Assembly: GCA_041741375.1 (NCBI GenBank)
Contig: JBGSKF010000241.1
Coordinates: 1-64,000 of the forward strand
Length of the DNA: 64,000 nt
Direction: 5' to 3'
Origin: OFTM291 sp041741375
GTDB lineage: Bacteria > Gemmatimonadota > Gemmatimonadetes > Gemmatimonadales > GWC2-71-9
Positions 7,631 through 14,881 of the stretch are shown here, piece after piece (position 1 is the stretch's first letter; each line of letters begins with the position of its first letter). The translations under genes were made by a program, and so were the position numbers. A model generated the notes under the pieces. It searched no databases and was not told where the DNA came from. It worked only from the letters and a program-made list of their open reading frames with translations.

Positions 7631-8116
7631 TCATTTCCCGAAACCGACCCGGATCCCGCCCCAGAAAAATCCCGCGACGGAACCATCCTTGAACCCGCGC
7701 GCCTCCACGAAGGGCCGGAGCCATCCCCGGCCCGCCTCCATGCCGGCGCCGAAATGAAACCCCATGTCGTCCGACGTCACCCTGCCGGCAGGGGAAGGGA
7801 AGGGGCTCGATGCATGTTCCAGAGAGAGACCACCGAGGAGGTAAGGGCTCGCAAGACCGGAGTGCAGAACGAATCGGAGTCCCGCTTCATAGTTCGCAAG
7901 GTCGACACCGGGGGGGACATCCGTGACCCAGGTTCCGGTGACGTAGCCGACCAGGCGGGGGAATATCCGAACCGCAACCTGGCCTCCCGCGAGGCCCCGC
8001 CCATCATCCAGTACCCCTCCATGGCCGCCAACCTGAATCAACCGTTGCTGGGCTCCGGCGCTGACCGCGGTCACGGCGAGGAGAACCCCACAAATCCATC
8101 CGATCCTCTTGAGCAT
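7631..8116 (-). CDS. Probable outer-membrane beta-barrel protein
   Basis: A 161-aa secreted protein. MLKRIGWICGVLLAVTAVSAGAQ is a signal peptide (about 1-22). The remainder alternates short beta-strand-like segments rich in Gly and aromatics (VAVRIFPRLVGYVTG, YLLGGLSLEHA, GFHFGAGMEAGRG) and ends GGIRVGFGK, typical of eight-stranded OmpX/OmpA-like barrels. ATG 8116 is used because GAGGGG lies 5 nt upstream. Flanking genes also encode secreted proteins. Function unknown. Confidence 0.65.
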   Translation of the reverse strand: MLKRIGWICGVLLAVTAVSAGAQQRLIQVGGHGGVLDDGRGLAGGQVAVRIFPRLVGYVTGTWVTDVPPGVDLANYEAGLRFVLHSGLASPYLLGGLSLEHASSPFPSPAGRVTSDDMGFHFGAGMEAGRGWLRPFVEARGFKDGSVAGFFWGGIRVGFGK

Positions 8117-8275
8117 CTGGCCCCTCATGTCGTGGACGTTGACGATTTCGACTCTCCCTGGCCCAGCCCGGGGAGGTGACTGAGGGTAAGGCACACCCCG
8201 TGAGTGACTTCCCGATCGCGAGATCGGCTGCACTGTGCGCTCCCTCACCCACCCCTAGAGGGCAGACCCGGTCCG

Positions 8276-9622
8276 CTAATACTTCACAATCTTCATCCGG
8301 CCCTCTATCGCGCCACTCATGTTCGCAATCGCAAAATTCGCGTCCGAGTAGGTCTGACCCACATCACCAGGCTTGACGAGTATCCCGATGATATCGTCCT
8401 TGCTACTTGAGGTCAGTGCTCCGAGCACTGTGCGGGCCAGGTTGAGCGCCAGGAGAATCGGATCTTGAGGGCCGGCTCTATTCCTCCACTCTATCCTACC
8501 TCCCAAAACGCCGAGGCGAGTCCCCGCGAGGAACTCCTGTAAACCAGGATCTCCGTTCCCGAGGTTGATCACACACGCGGTGTTATCGTCCTCGAACACC
8601 CAATAGCCCACAGCGGAGTCGGGTACCGCTGCCGCGTCGATCTGAGCCTGGCTCAGGATGAGGGTCCGACTGTCCCAGGTTTGGCTGTTCTGGTCCCAGA
8701 AGTAATCGCTGCTCTTGATGCCCGGCCCGCCTCTCCCCTGATCTCCAGCGTGGGCCCCCACACACTGGTTGAAAGTCATCGAGCTGGCTCCAGGAGCAAG
8801 CTTGAATACCGGGAGGATCTCATATTCAGGATCCCCTCCAAGGAATCCCTCGTGGTCATCGGCGATGAAGCTGAACTCCAGGTTGATCCCCGGCAGCGGC
8901 GGTGGCGGTGGGTTGGAGCCGCCGCCGGTATCCTCGGAACAGTCGATGGCCATCGGGTCACACTCCGACAGCATGATGAAGGGTGATCGCGGGAATCGTG
9001 TTTCGGAACGCACGAGAGCAATGACCGGGATACCGGGCGGAGTCTCGGCGGACGTGAGTGTCACCTGGTTGCCCTGGACGTCGTATGCGATCGGAATGTC
9101 GGTGTCGATGTCGAACGAAGTGGCGACCACAATGTTGGCATCCCCGGTCCACCGGGCGAAGTGCTCCTTGACCGGAACGTAGAGTTCGAGATCCACGGCG
9201 GTATCCCGAATGGCCCGGATTCTTGGGACATCGGAACCAAGGCGCCGAGCCAGCTCTGCGATGAGGGGCGAGCCCGCCTGGTCCAGGTAGGTGGCGAAAT
9301 GGATCTTGTGTTCCTTGACCCTGGAGTCCTGGATTGCCTGGTAAACGGCTTGTCGTACTGAATCGTTCGCCAAGGCCATCGCTGTCAGCCTTGCGAGCGT
9401 GGTCATGGCTCGAAAGGCGTCAATCTCTGAAACCGGCCCGGCTCCGAGGCTGGCTGTGGTCCGAGAAAGTTGTGCGGAGGTGGGCCCCGATACTGGGGCG
9501 CGTGGCGTGGAGGCCGTCGGCTCTCCGCTACAGCCGAGCATTCCGGCAACGAGCATGCTCGCAAGTAGCGGGAGTCGGAGTCGAGTTACTCTGCCGGGGG
9601 GTGGGGGGAGGAAATTGTGCAT
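8276..9622 (-). CDS. Large lipoprotein of unknown function
   Basis: A 448-aa protein with a lipoprotein signal ending at Cys31 (GMLGC) and a Ser/Thr-rich linker. Residues about 65-200 are mostly helical with several charged repeats; a Gly/Pro-rich hinge (GGGSNPPPPPLPG) lies near 235-247. The C-terminal half contains conserved-looking blocks (PVFKLAPGASSMTFNQCV, SDAVGYWVFEDDNTACVIN-like) and ends in MKIVKY. I do not recognise the fold with confidence. AAAGGG precedes ATG 9622 by 7 nt. A good promoter overlapping a palindrome lies 100-130 nt upstream, divergent from the protease gene. Confidence 0.7.
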   Translation of the reverse strand: MHNFLPPPPGRVTRLRLPLLASMLVAGMLGCSGEPTASTPRAPVSGPTSAQLSRTTASLGAGPVSEIDAFRAMTTLARLTAMALANDSVRQAVYQAIQDSRVKEHKIHFATYLDQAGSPLIAELARRLGSDVPRIRAIRDTAVDLELYVPVKEHFARWTGDANIVVATSFDIDTDIPIAYDVQGNQVTLTSAETPPGIPVIALVRSETRFPRSPFIMLSECDPMAIDCSEDTGGGSNPPPPPLPGINLEFSFIADDHEGFLGGDPEYEILPVFKLAPGASSMTFNQCVGAHAGDQGRGGPGIKSSDYFWDQNSQTWDSRTLILSQAQIDAAAVPDSAVGYWVFEDDNTACVINLGNGDPGLQEFLAGTRLGVLGGRIEWRNRAGPQDPILLALNLARTVLGALTSSSKDDIIGILVKPGDVGQTYSDANFAIANMSGAIEGRMKIVKY

Positions 9623-9721
9623 GGACCAACCCTTTCGTCATCATGCTCCGGCCCCGGGCAGAGCGTCCCATCAAGCGGTGAGCGTTCCCCGAAGTCATGG
9701 GACGCAAACCCCACGCGAGGA

Positions 9722-9751
9722 ACCATACTGCCTCAGTGCCGATCGTGTCAA
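9722..9751 (-). promoter_or_regulatory. Sigma-70-type promoter for the 8276-9622 lipoprotein
   Basis: On the minus strand a perfect -35 TTGACA (complement of 9746-9751) is followed, after 18 nt, by TATGGT (complement of 9722-9727). The predicted transcript starts near 9715, giving a leader of about 90 nt before ATG 9622. The -35 lies inside the left arm of the palindrome at 9739-9768, so a protein bound there would compete with polymerase. Confidence 0.6.
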
Positions 9752-9768
9752 GTCTTTGACACGATCGG
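9739..9768. promoter_or_regulatory. Perfect 13-bp inverted repeat, candidate operator
   Basis: Arms CCGATCGTGTCAA and TTGACACGATCGG are separated by GTCT. Both arms contain the -35 hexamer TTGACA, one on each strand, but only the minus-strand copy has a plausible -10. No T-run follows, which argues against a terminator. The site sits in the 302-nt divergent region between the lipoprotein and protease genes. Confidence 0.6.
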
Positions 9769-9867
9769 TGCCTGCCGAGAGGACATGGGGGCGCCGTTGA
9801 AGTAGCGTGAAGGTTCAGGAATCAACCCACGCGACGACCTCAACAAGCAGTCGGCTACGACAAATAT

Positions 9868-9896
9868 TTGACAATTCCCATGACATGAACTAGCTT
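9868..9896 (+). promoter_or_regulatory. Sigma-70-type promoter for the protease gene
   Basis: TTGACA at 9868-9873, a 17-nt spacer, then TAGCTT at 9891-9896. Predicted start of transcription near 9903, about 22 nt before ATG 9925. This placement also argues against the longer reading frame that begins at TTG 9895. Confidence 0.6.
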
Positions 9897-9924
9897 GGCA
9901 CCATCCCTTTCAAGGATAAAATTA

Positions 9925-10611
9925 ATGAGCGTGAGACTGCCCGCGACAACCCGGGGGGTATTCACATGCCTTCTGTCAGTGATGTTCGTTGCTGGGTGCT
10001 TTGATCAGGATACTCCCGTGGCTCCTACTGTCGCCCAGCCCAGCCTGTCATTGAGCTCGATGCCGCTTGAGGATGTTGGCGAGCTTCCACCATTTGTCGA
10101 GATCGCCAACGAGGTTCCGTCCTTCGGCGGCTTCTGGTTCAACGAGAAGGACCAGATCGTGGTGGCGGTGACCGATCTGGCCGATTTCGAGCGCGTGGCC
10201 GGCATGATCCCGAGGTATCTCGGTGCACACCAGCCAACCGGCTACGTCGCGATGCAGGTCGAACGCTCGTTCGCAGATCTGGCCCGGTTTCGTGCCGTGT
10301 TGCGCGCTCCCGCATTTGCGCGCCAAGGGGTCGTGAGTCTCGGGGTGAAGGAATCGGCCAACCGGGTGGAAGTCGGGATCACCGACCCTGGTGTTGAGGC
10401 AACGGTTCGAGGTTTGGCTCGCGGACTCGGCATTCCAGATGAGGCCCTTGTAATAGCGCGGGTGCCGGAACCTCGAGTGCATCACATACCCTTCGGAGTC
10501 AGCATCCGGCAGGGGGAATCGAGGGCGGGTGGGAGATTGGAAGCGGTGCTGGTAGGTGCAGCTTGGGGTTCCCGGCGGTCCGAATCAACGGTGGATCGTA
10601 TGTCTTCGTGA
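9925..10611 (+). CDS. Trypsin-like serine protease lipoprotein, N-terminal part (frameshifted gene)
   Basis: This frame gives a lipoprotein signal with Cys25 (FVAGC) and a helical pro-region (about 30-200), but no catalytic residues. The catalytic domain continues in another frame from about 10533. Around 10525-10540 this frame reads AGGRLEAVL while the other reads EIGSGAGRCSLGFPAV; joining AGG to EIGSGAGRCSLGFP restores a sensible protein, so one base is missing near the G-run at 10531-10533. The terminal 25 or so residues here (AVLVGAAWGSRRSESTVDRMSS) are out-of-frame noise. A real inactivating mutation and a sequencing error are both possible. Confidence 0.75.
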   Translation: MSVRLPATTRGVFTCLLSVMFVAGCFDQDTPVAPTVAQPSLSLSSMPLEDVGELPPFVEIANEVPSFGGFWFNEKDQIVVAVTDLADFERVAGMIPRYLGAHQPTGYVAMQVERSFADLARFRAVLRAPAFARQGVVSLGVKESANRVEVGITDPGVEATVRGLARGLGIPDEALVIARVPEPRVHHIPFGVSIRQGESRAGGRLEAVLVGAAWGSRRSESTVDRMSS

Positions 10612-11489
10612 CGAACTCCCACTGTACGCCGACTGACCATGGGTTCGACGGAGCCGCTATTACCCAGCCGTGGCTTGGTACGATCGTGGGGTGGGAGATC
10701 GCGGACCCTCCGACCTGGCCTTGCGGAGGAACGTCATGCCGCAACTCGGATGCGGCGCTCATCTCCGCAGTTCAGCCGGTCCAGTTCGCTCGCATCGCGC
10801 GAACCGTGGAGCGGGTGTTTACCGATATCTCCGGTGGTGATCTTCGTATCGATCACCTCAACCCGACGTTCACCATCTCCGGCCGGCTCAACTTCGTGTG
10901 GGAGAACGAAACGCTCGAGAAGGTCGGAAGGACCACCGGATGGAGCTCTGGATCGGTTGAGGACACCTGTACTGACTTCAGCAGCAGCAGACCAGGAGAA
11001 CCGAACTGGACGAAATTGTGCAGCGATCGTGTGGACTTCGCTGTTGACAGCGGAGACAGTGGGTCTCCGGTCTTCTTCTGGAAGCAGGATGGAACGGCGG
11101 AGCTTCGCGGAATCGTTCACGGCCGGAAGGGGTGTAGTTCTCCCTTCACCTGTTTCAACGATGGGATGATGTCCAACCTCCATCAAATCGAGCTCGATCT
11201 CGGACTTCTCAGTGTGCATGGTGTAATCGCGAGGATCGAAGGGCCCACCGTTGTGCAGCCGAATACGAACTTCGTGTGGTCTGCGGTAGTCTCAGGCGGC
11301 AAGGCCCCGTTCGCCTTCGCCTGGTACCGGGATGGCGGCCTCGTCTCCACGTCTTCCACCTACTCGGGGAACAGTGAGGCCAGCGACTTCCAGTTGCGCC
11401 TGGACGTCTCGGACGCCTTGAGTGACGCATCGTCGGACACCGTGTTCGTTCAGATCATTACCTGCCCTCCCCCACTGATCTCATGTTAA
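10563..11489 (+). CDS. Trypsin-like serine protease, catalytic and C-terminal part (frameshifted gene)
   Basis: All three catalytic residues of an S1 protease are visible: His20 in VTNSHCT, Asp63 in RNSDAALI and Ser166 in GDSGSP (numbered from 10563). Cysteine pairs suggest disulfides and export. After about residue 220 comes an Ig/PKD-like domain (VIARIEGPTVVQPNTNF, then PFAFAWYRDGG). The frame has no signal of its own and no convincing start (TTG 10563); it belongs with the lipoprotein leader encoded at 9925. Restored, the protein would be about 520 aa, cell-surface anchored. The 3' end overlaps the long upstream frame of the next gene. Confidence 0.75.
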   Translation: MGFPAVRINGGSYVFVTNSHCTPTDHGFDGAAITQPWLGTIVGWEIADPPTWPCGGTSCRNSDAALISAVQPVQFARIARTVERVFTDISGGDLRIDHLNPTFTISGRLNFVWENETLEKVGRTTGWSSGSVEDTCTDFSSSRPGEPNWTKLCSDRVDFAVDSGDSGSPVFFWKQDGTAELRGIVHGRKGCSSPFTCFNDGMMSNLHQIELDLGLLSVHGVIARIEGPTVVQPNTNFVWSAVVSGGKAPFAFAWYRDGGLVSTSSTYSGNSEASDFQLRLDVSDALSDASSDTVFVQIITCPPPLISC

Positions 11490-11557
11490 CGAGACATTTC
11501 CTCCGCATTGGGGCGCTGATGAGCCGCTCCAAGGGATCAGTCGCACGGGTAGGAACG

Positions 11558-12142
11558 ATGACCGTGCCCCCTCGCCTCATCGCGAGGACTCTCGCTATAC
11601 TGCCTGTGCTGAGCGTTGCTGTCACCGTTGGTGTGCTCACCCCGACGCCAGGCACAGCCCAGTCTCTCGTTCTATCTCCCCGAGCGTCAGTGATGGGCGG
11701 TGACGTAGGCGCATGGTCTACTGGACTCCGCGCTGAGGTCGGATCGTCCACGATTGCTCTCTTCGGTCAGTTTGGTTGGTTTGGTGCGTCACACGACTGC
11801 CTGCTCAGCGCCCCGCCCAGCTGCACGACCCCATCTTCCGGTGGCCTCGAGCTCCTTGGGGGTGTGCGGCTTGCCCTGCCCCGCCTCGGTCCAGTGCGCC
11901 CGGCGATTTCCCTCGGTGCCGGTGCCATGATCTGGAACAATGACGGGCCGTTCGAGAGCGGGACCGGGAGCGTCTGGGAAGCGGAGCTACGACTGGGAAT
12001 AAGAGCGTTTTCCTGGGGTGACCTTCTTCTCGGGGGCACTGTGAAAAGTGTAGGCCAAAGTGTCTCAGGCGGGATTGGACTCGCCAGAGATCGTGGCACC
12101 TATGGGGGGGTCGTGGTGGGACTGTTGATACCCGTGATGTGA
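11558..12142 (+). CDS. Secreted beta-barrel-like protein, tandem paralogue A
   Basis: A 194-aa protein with a signal peptide ending near TPGTAQ. The mature part is beta-rich: SLVLSPRASVMGGD, GLRAEVGSSTIALFGQFGWFG, LELLGGVRLALPRLGPVRPAISLGAGA, and a final RGTYGGVVVGLLIPVM strand. ATG 11558 is chosen because AGGA lies just upstream and the alignment with its neighbour begins there; the frame opens at 11483. Two Cys (CLLSAPPSC) probably form an extracellular loop disulfide. It is a close paralogue of the protein at 12197. Function unknown; it probably follows the protease in one transcript. Confidence 0.68.
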   Translation: MTVPPRLIARTLAILPVLSVAVTVGVLTPTPGTAQSLVLSPRASVMGGDVGAWSTGLRAEVGSSTIALFGQFGWFGASHDCLLSAPPSCTTPSSGGLELLGGVRLALPRLGPVRPAISLGAGAMIWNNDGPFESGTGSVWEAELRLGIRAFSWGDLLLGGTVKSVGQSVSGGIGLARDRGTYGGVVVGLLIPVM

Positions 12143-12196
12143 CGTTCCGATTCTGCCACAAGTTACTCCGGAGGGTCCCTTGGTGAGTGAGGTAAT

Positions 12197-12781
12197 GTGA
12201 GCATGCATCACCGCTTCGTCGTCTGGGCGTTCCCCGTGATGCCAGCACTCGCGGTTGCCATCACGGTGTTGGCTCTGACACCCACGCGGGGGGCGGCACA
12301 GTCGCTCGTGGTTTCGCCCCGTGTCACCCTGATGGGCGGTGACGAATCCGCTGCATCTGCCGGGCTACGCGCCGAGGTTGGATCGTCCAGGTTTGCTCTC
12401 TTTGGTCAGCTTGGAGGGTTCGCTGCATCGCAAGAGTGTAGTGACCTCATCGCCCCGCAACGGTGCAGCACTCCATCCTCCAGTGGCCTCGAGCTCCTTG
12501 GGGGGGTGCGGCTTGCCTTGCCACGACTCGGTCCTGTCCGTCCCGCGATCTCCCTGGGTGTCGGCGCCCTTCTCTGGGACGATTTCAGGACCACGGACAA
12601 TGGGACCGGGAGCATATGGGAAGCGGAGTTGAGGGTGGGAGTTACGGTGGCCTCCTGGGCCGATCTCCTTCTGGGAACAGTGGTGAAGAGCGTCGGTAAT
12701 CGCGCCGGCGGGACGACACTCGTCCCGGACCGCGGCACCTATGGGGGCATCGTGGTGGGGCTGTTGATACCCGTGATGTGA
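12197..12781 (+). CDS. Secreted beta-barrel-like protein, tandem paralogue B
   Basis: A 194-aa protein collinear over its whole length with the product of 11558-12142. The segments SSGLELLGGVRLALPRLG, PVRPAISLG and DRGTYGGIVVGLLIPVM are identical or nearly so. It has a signal peptide (ending TRGAAQ) and the same two-Cys loop (CSDLIAPQRC). GTG 12197 is favoured because GAGG lies 4 nt upstream; ATG 12203 is an alternative. The loops differ most between the two copies, as expected if they face outside. The pair arose by tandem duplication. Confidence 0.68.
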   Translation: MSMHHRFVVWAFPVMPALAVAITVLALTPTRGAAQSLVVSPRVTLMGGDESAASAGLRAEVGSSRFALFGQLGGFAASQECSDLIAPQRCSTPSSSGLELLGGVRLALPRLGPVRPAISLGVGALLWDDFRTTDNGTGSIWEAELRVGVTVASWADLLLGTVVKSVGNRAGGTTLVPDRGTYGGIVVGLLIPVM

Positions 12782-12791
12782 CGCGCACCCC

Positions 12792-12902
12792 GTAGGGGCG
12801 AATTAAATTCGCCCATGGCATGATAGCCGAGCGCTCGTAGGGGCGAATAACATTCGCCCGTGGCCTGGTAGCAAGCGCCCGTGGGGCGAATCACATTCGC
12901 CC
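12792..12902. repeat. Three copies of a ~45-bp palindromic repeat, forward orientation
   Basis: Each unit begins GTAGGGGCGAAT or GTGGGGCGAAT, has a 1-3 nt centre, and closes ATTCGCCC. Copies lie at 12792-12814, 12837-12859 and 12881-12902, spaced 45 and 44 bp. The spacers after copies 1 and 2 are also alike (ATGGCATGATAGCCGAG and GTGGCCTGGTAGCAAG), so the true unit is about 45 bp. Copy 1 has perfect 9-bp arms around one base. Two inverted copies lie on the other side of tRNA-Leu. Confidence 0.85.
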
Positions 12903-12959
12903 ATCGCATGACGACCGGACACCCGGCGGGGGACGCCGCGGGTGCGGCGAAGATATGAA

Positions 12960-13042
12960 TGCCCGAGGCGAGAGTCGAACTCGCACGGGGTCGCCCCCGG
13001 TGGATTTTGAGTCCACTGCGTCTGCCATTCCGCCACTCGGGC
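12960..13042 (-). tRNA. tRNA-Leu (anticodon CAA)
   Basis: Read on the minus strand, GCCCGAG pairs with CTCGGGC as a 7-bp acceptor stem with discriminator A. The D-arm is GCGGAATGGCAGACGC, the anticodon stem GTGGA/TCCAC holds the loop CTCAAAA with anticodon CAA, a long variable arm (GGGGGCGACCCC) marks a class II tRNA, and the T-arm is GCGAG-TTCGACT-CTCGC. Total 83 nt. The CCA end is not encoded. It decodes UUG. Inverted palindromic repeats flank it on both sides. Confidence 0.95.
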
Positions 13043-13113
13043 CCGGCCGGAAGTTGGCGGGCCGGAGGCGTTGGCGCAATGGGCCCGGGGGCAGGTCCGA
13101 TCAACCGGATCTC

Positions 13114-13184
13114 GGGGCGAATGTGATTCGGCCCTACGCCGATCATACCGGAACCGGTGATGGGCGAATGTGATTCGCCCCTAC
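13114..13184. repeat. Two copies of the GGGCGAAT palindromic repeat, reverse orientation
   Basis: Copies at 13115-13137 (GGGCGAAT, GTG, ATTCGGCCC, one base inserted in the right arm) and 13162-13184 (GGGCGAAT, GTG, ATTCGCCC) are followed by CTAC. The forward copies before the tRNA are preceded by GTAG. These two are therefore inverted relative to 12792-12902. The remainder of the 327-nt stretch between the tRNA and pepA shows no gene and no clear promoter. Confidence 0.82.
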
Positions 13185-13369
13185 GACGCGGACCCCCGCT
13201 CCCGTCCCGCACTCGAAGCGCCCGGTCCCGGGTGGGAAAGTCCTTTCCTAAAATCACACCGGGATTACCTTCCACGAGTTCCGGAAGTACAGCATTGTGA
13301 TGGGGTGTGTGGGATCGCCAATCGGTCCGGCGCTCCGCCACACCCGAACTTGCGCGAGGTGTGAGGCTC

Positions 13370-14875
13370 ATGGGATTCACAACCGAAGTCACTCGAATTC
13401 GCCCCGAACACCATGCCACGGCGGTGCTCGGAATCCTCCTGCCCAAGCTGACCGCCACCGAAGGGCTCCCCCCCAGCCTTCAGGCGCTCGATTCCGCCAC
13501 CGGAGGCATCCTCGGCCGTCTGGTCGCCAGTGGAGACCTGACCGGCACCGCCGACGAGGTGACGGTGGCCTGGCCCGCAGCCGCTGGGGTGGGTCCCGAA
13601 CGCCTGATGGTGGTGGGTCTCGGGCCCGCCGCCGATCTGACCCGGACGGCCATCCGCCGGGGAGCCGCCGTTTTTGCCAAGCGACTGCGATCGGTCGGCG
13701 TCACGTCAGCGGCCCTCTACCTCCCCAAGGAATCCATGGGGAAGGCCTTGGATCGGGACGCGGCCCAGGCGCTCGCCGAAGGGGCCCACCAGGGCATCTG
13801 GAAATACGAGGCGATGCAGCGCCCTCCCGAGGACAAGAAGCCGGTTCCGGACGCGATCTCCCTCGTACACGAGGCGCCCTCGCCCGAGTGGATGGCGGGG
13901 GCCGCCGCTGGTGAGGCGATCGGGGCGGGGCACACCCTGGCCCGGACCCTCCAGATGCTTCCCGGAAACGTCTGCACGCCGAGCTATCTGGCCCGGACCG
14001 CCGAAGAGCTGGGACAGCGGCATGGGATGATGGTGACGGTACTCGGTGAGGAGGAGCTCGAACGCGAAGGGATGCGCGCTCTCCTGGCGGTGGGGCAGGG
14101 AAGTGCCGAGGAAACCCGGTTTATCACGCTGGAGTACGCCGGATCCGAGGGCGCCCCGGTGGTCCTCATCGGCAAGGGGATGAGCTTCGACACCGGAGGC
14201 ATCTCCCTCAAGCCGCCCCAGAACATGGAGGACATGAAGTACGACATGTCGGGCGCCGCGGCGGTGCTCGGCACTTTCGAGATGCTCGGGCGTCTCCAGC
14301 CCAAGGTGCGGGTGATCGGACTGGTGCCCACGGCGGAGAACATGCCGGGAAGCCGGGCGGTCAAGCCGGGAGACGTGATCACGAGCCACCTCGGGAAGAC
14401 CATCGAAGTGGTCAACACCGATGCCGAGGGCCGCATGGTCCTGGCCGATTCGCTCTCCTGGGCTCGGCGGTATGAACCGGCGTGCGTTCTCGATGCCGCA
14501 ACCCTCACCGGCGCCGTGGTGATCGCGCTCGGACATGAGGCGGCGGGGGTGATGGGGACGGACGAGGACCTCATCGCCTCCGTCCGGGAGGCGGGAGATC
14601 GGGCCGGGGAACGGGTCTGGCCCCTGCCGCTCTGGGACAGCTATCGGGATCAGATCAAGTCCGACATCGCCGACATCAAGAACAGCGGGGGGCGTCCGGC
14701 GGGCACGATCACGGCCGGCTGGTTCCTCCGTGAGTTCGTCGAGGGCTTCCCCTGGGCTCACCTCGACATCGCTGGAACGGCGTACACCGACAAGGAGAGT
14801 GCCACCGGGGCGCGCGGTCCCACGGGCATGGGAGTACGTCTGTTCGCCGAGTTCCTGCTCGCCCGATCGGCCTGA
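13370..14875 (+). CDS. pepA: Leucyl aminopeptidase (M17 family, cytosol aminopeptidase)
   Basis: A 501-aa protein with the M17 two-domain layout: a variable N-terminal domain (1-170) and a catalytic C-terminal domain. Metal and catalytic motifs are intact: LIGKGMSFDTGGISLKP, MKYDMSGAAAV and the signature NTDAEGRMVLAD. It removes N-terminal residues from peptides in the cytoplasm using two metal ions. ATG 13370 follows GAGG; the frame opens at 13307. The next gene starts 6 nt after its stop. Some PepA proteins also bind DNA, but nothing here supports that role. Confidence 0.95.
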   Translation: MGFTTEVTRIRPEHHATAVLGILLPKLTATEGLPPSLQALDSATGGILGRLVASGDLTGTADEVTVAWPAAAGVGPERLMVVGLGPAADLTRTAIRRGAAVFAKRLRSVGVTSAALYLPKESMGKALDRDAAQALAEGAHQGIWKYEAMQRPPEDKKPVPDAISLVHEAPSPEWMAGAAAGEAIGAGHTLARTLQMLPGNVCTPSYLARTAEELGQRHGMMVTVLGEEELEREGMRALLAVGQGSAEETRFITLEYAGSEGAPVVLIGKGMSFDTGGISLKPPQNMEDMKYDMSGAAAVLGTFEMLGRLQPKVRVIGLVPTAENMPGSRAVKPGDVITSHLGKTIEVVNTDAEGRMVLADSLSWARRYEPACVLDAATLTGAVVIALGHEAAGVMGTDEDLIASVREAGDRAGERVWPLPLWDSYRDQIKSDIADIKNSGGRPAGTITAGWFLREFVEGFPWAHLDIAGTAYTDKESATGARGPTGMGVRLFAEFLLARSA

Positions 14876-14881
14876 TCGTCT

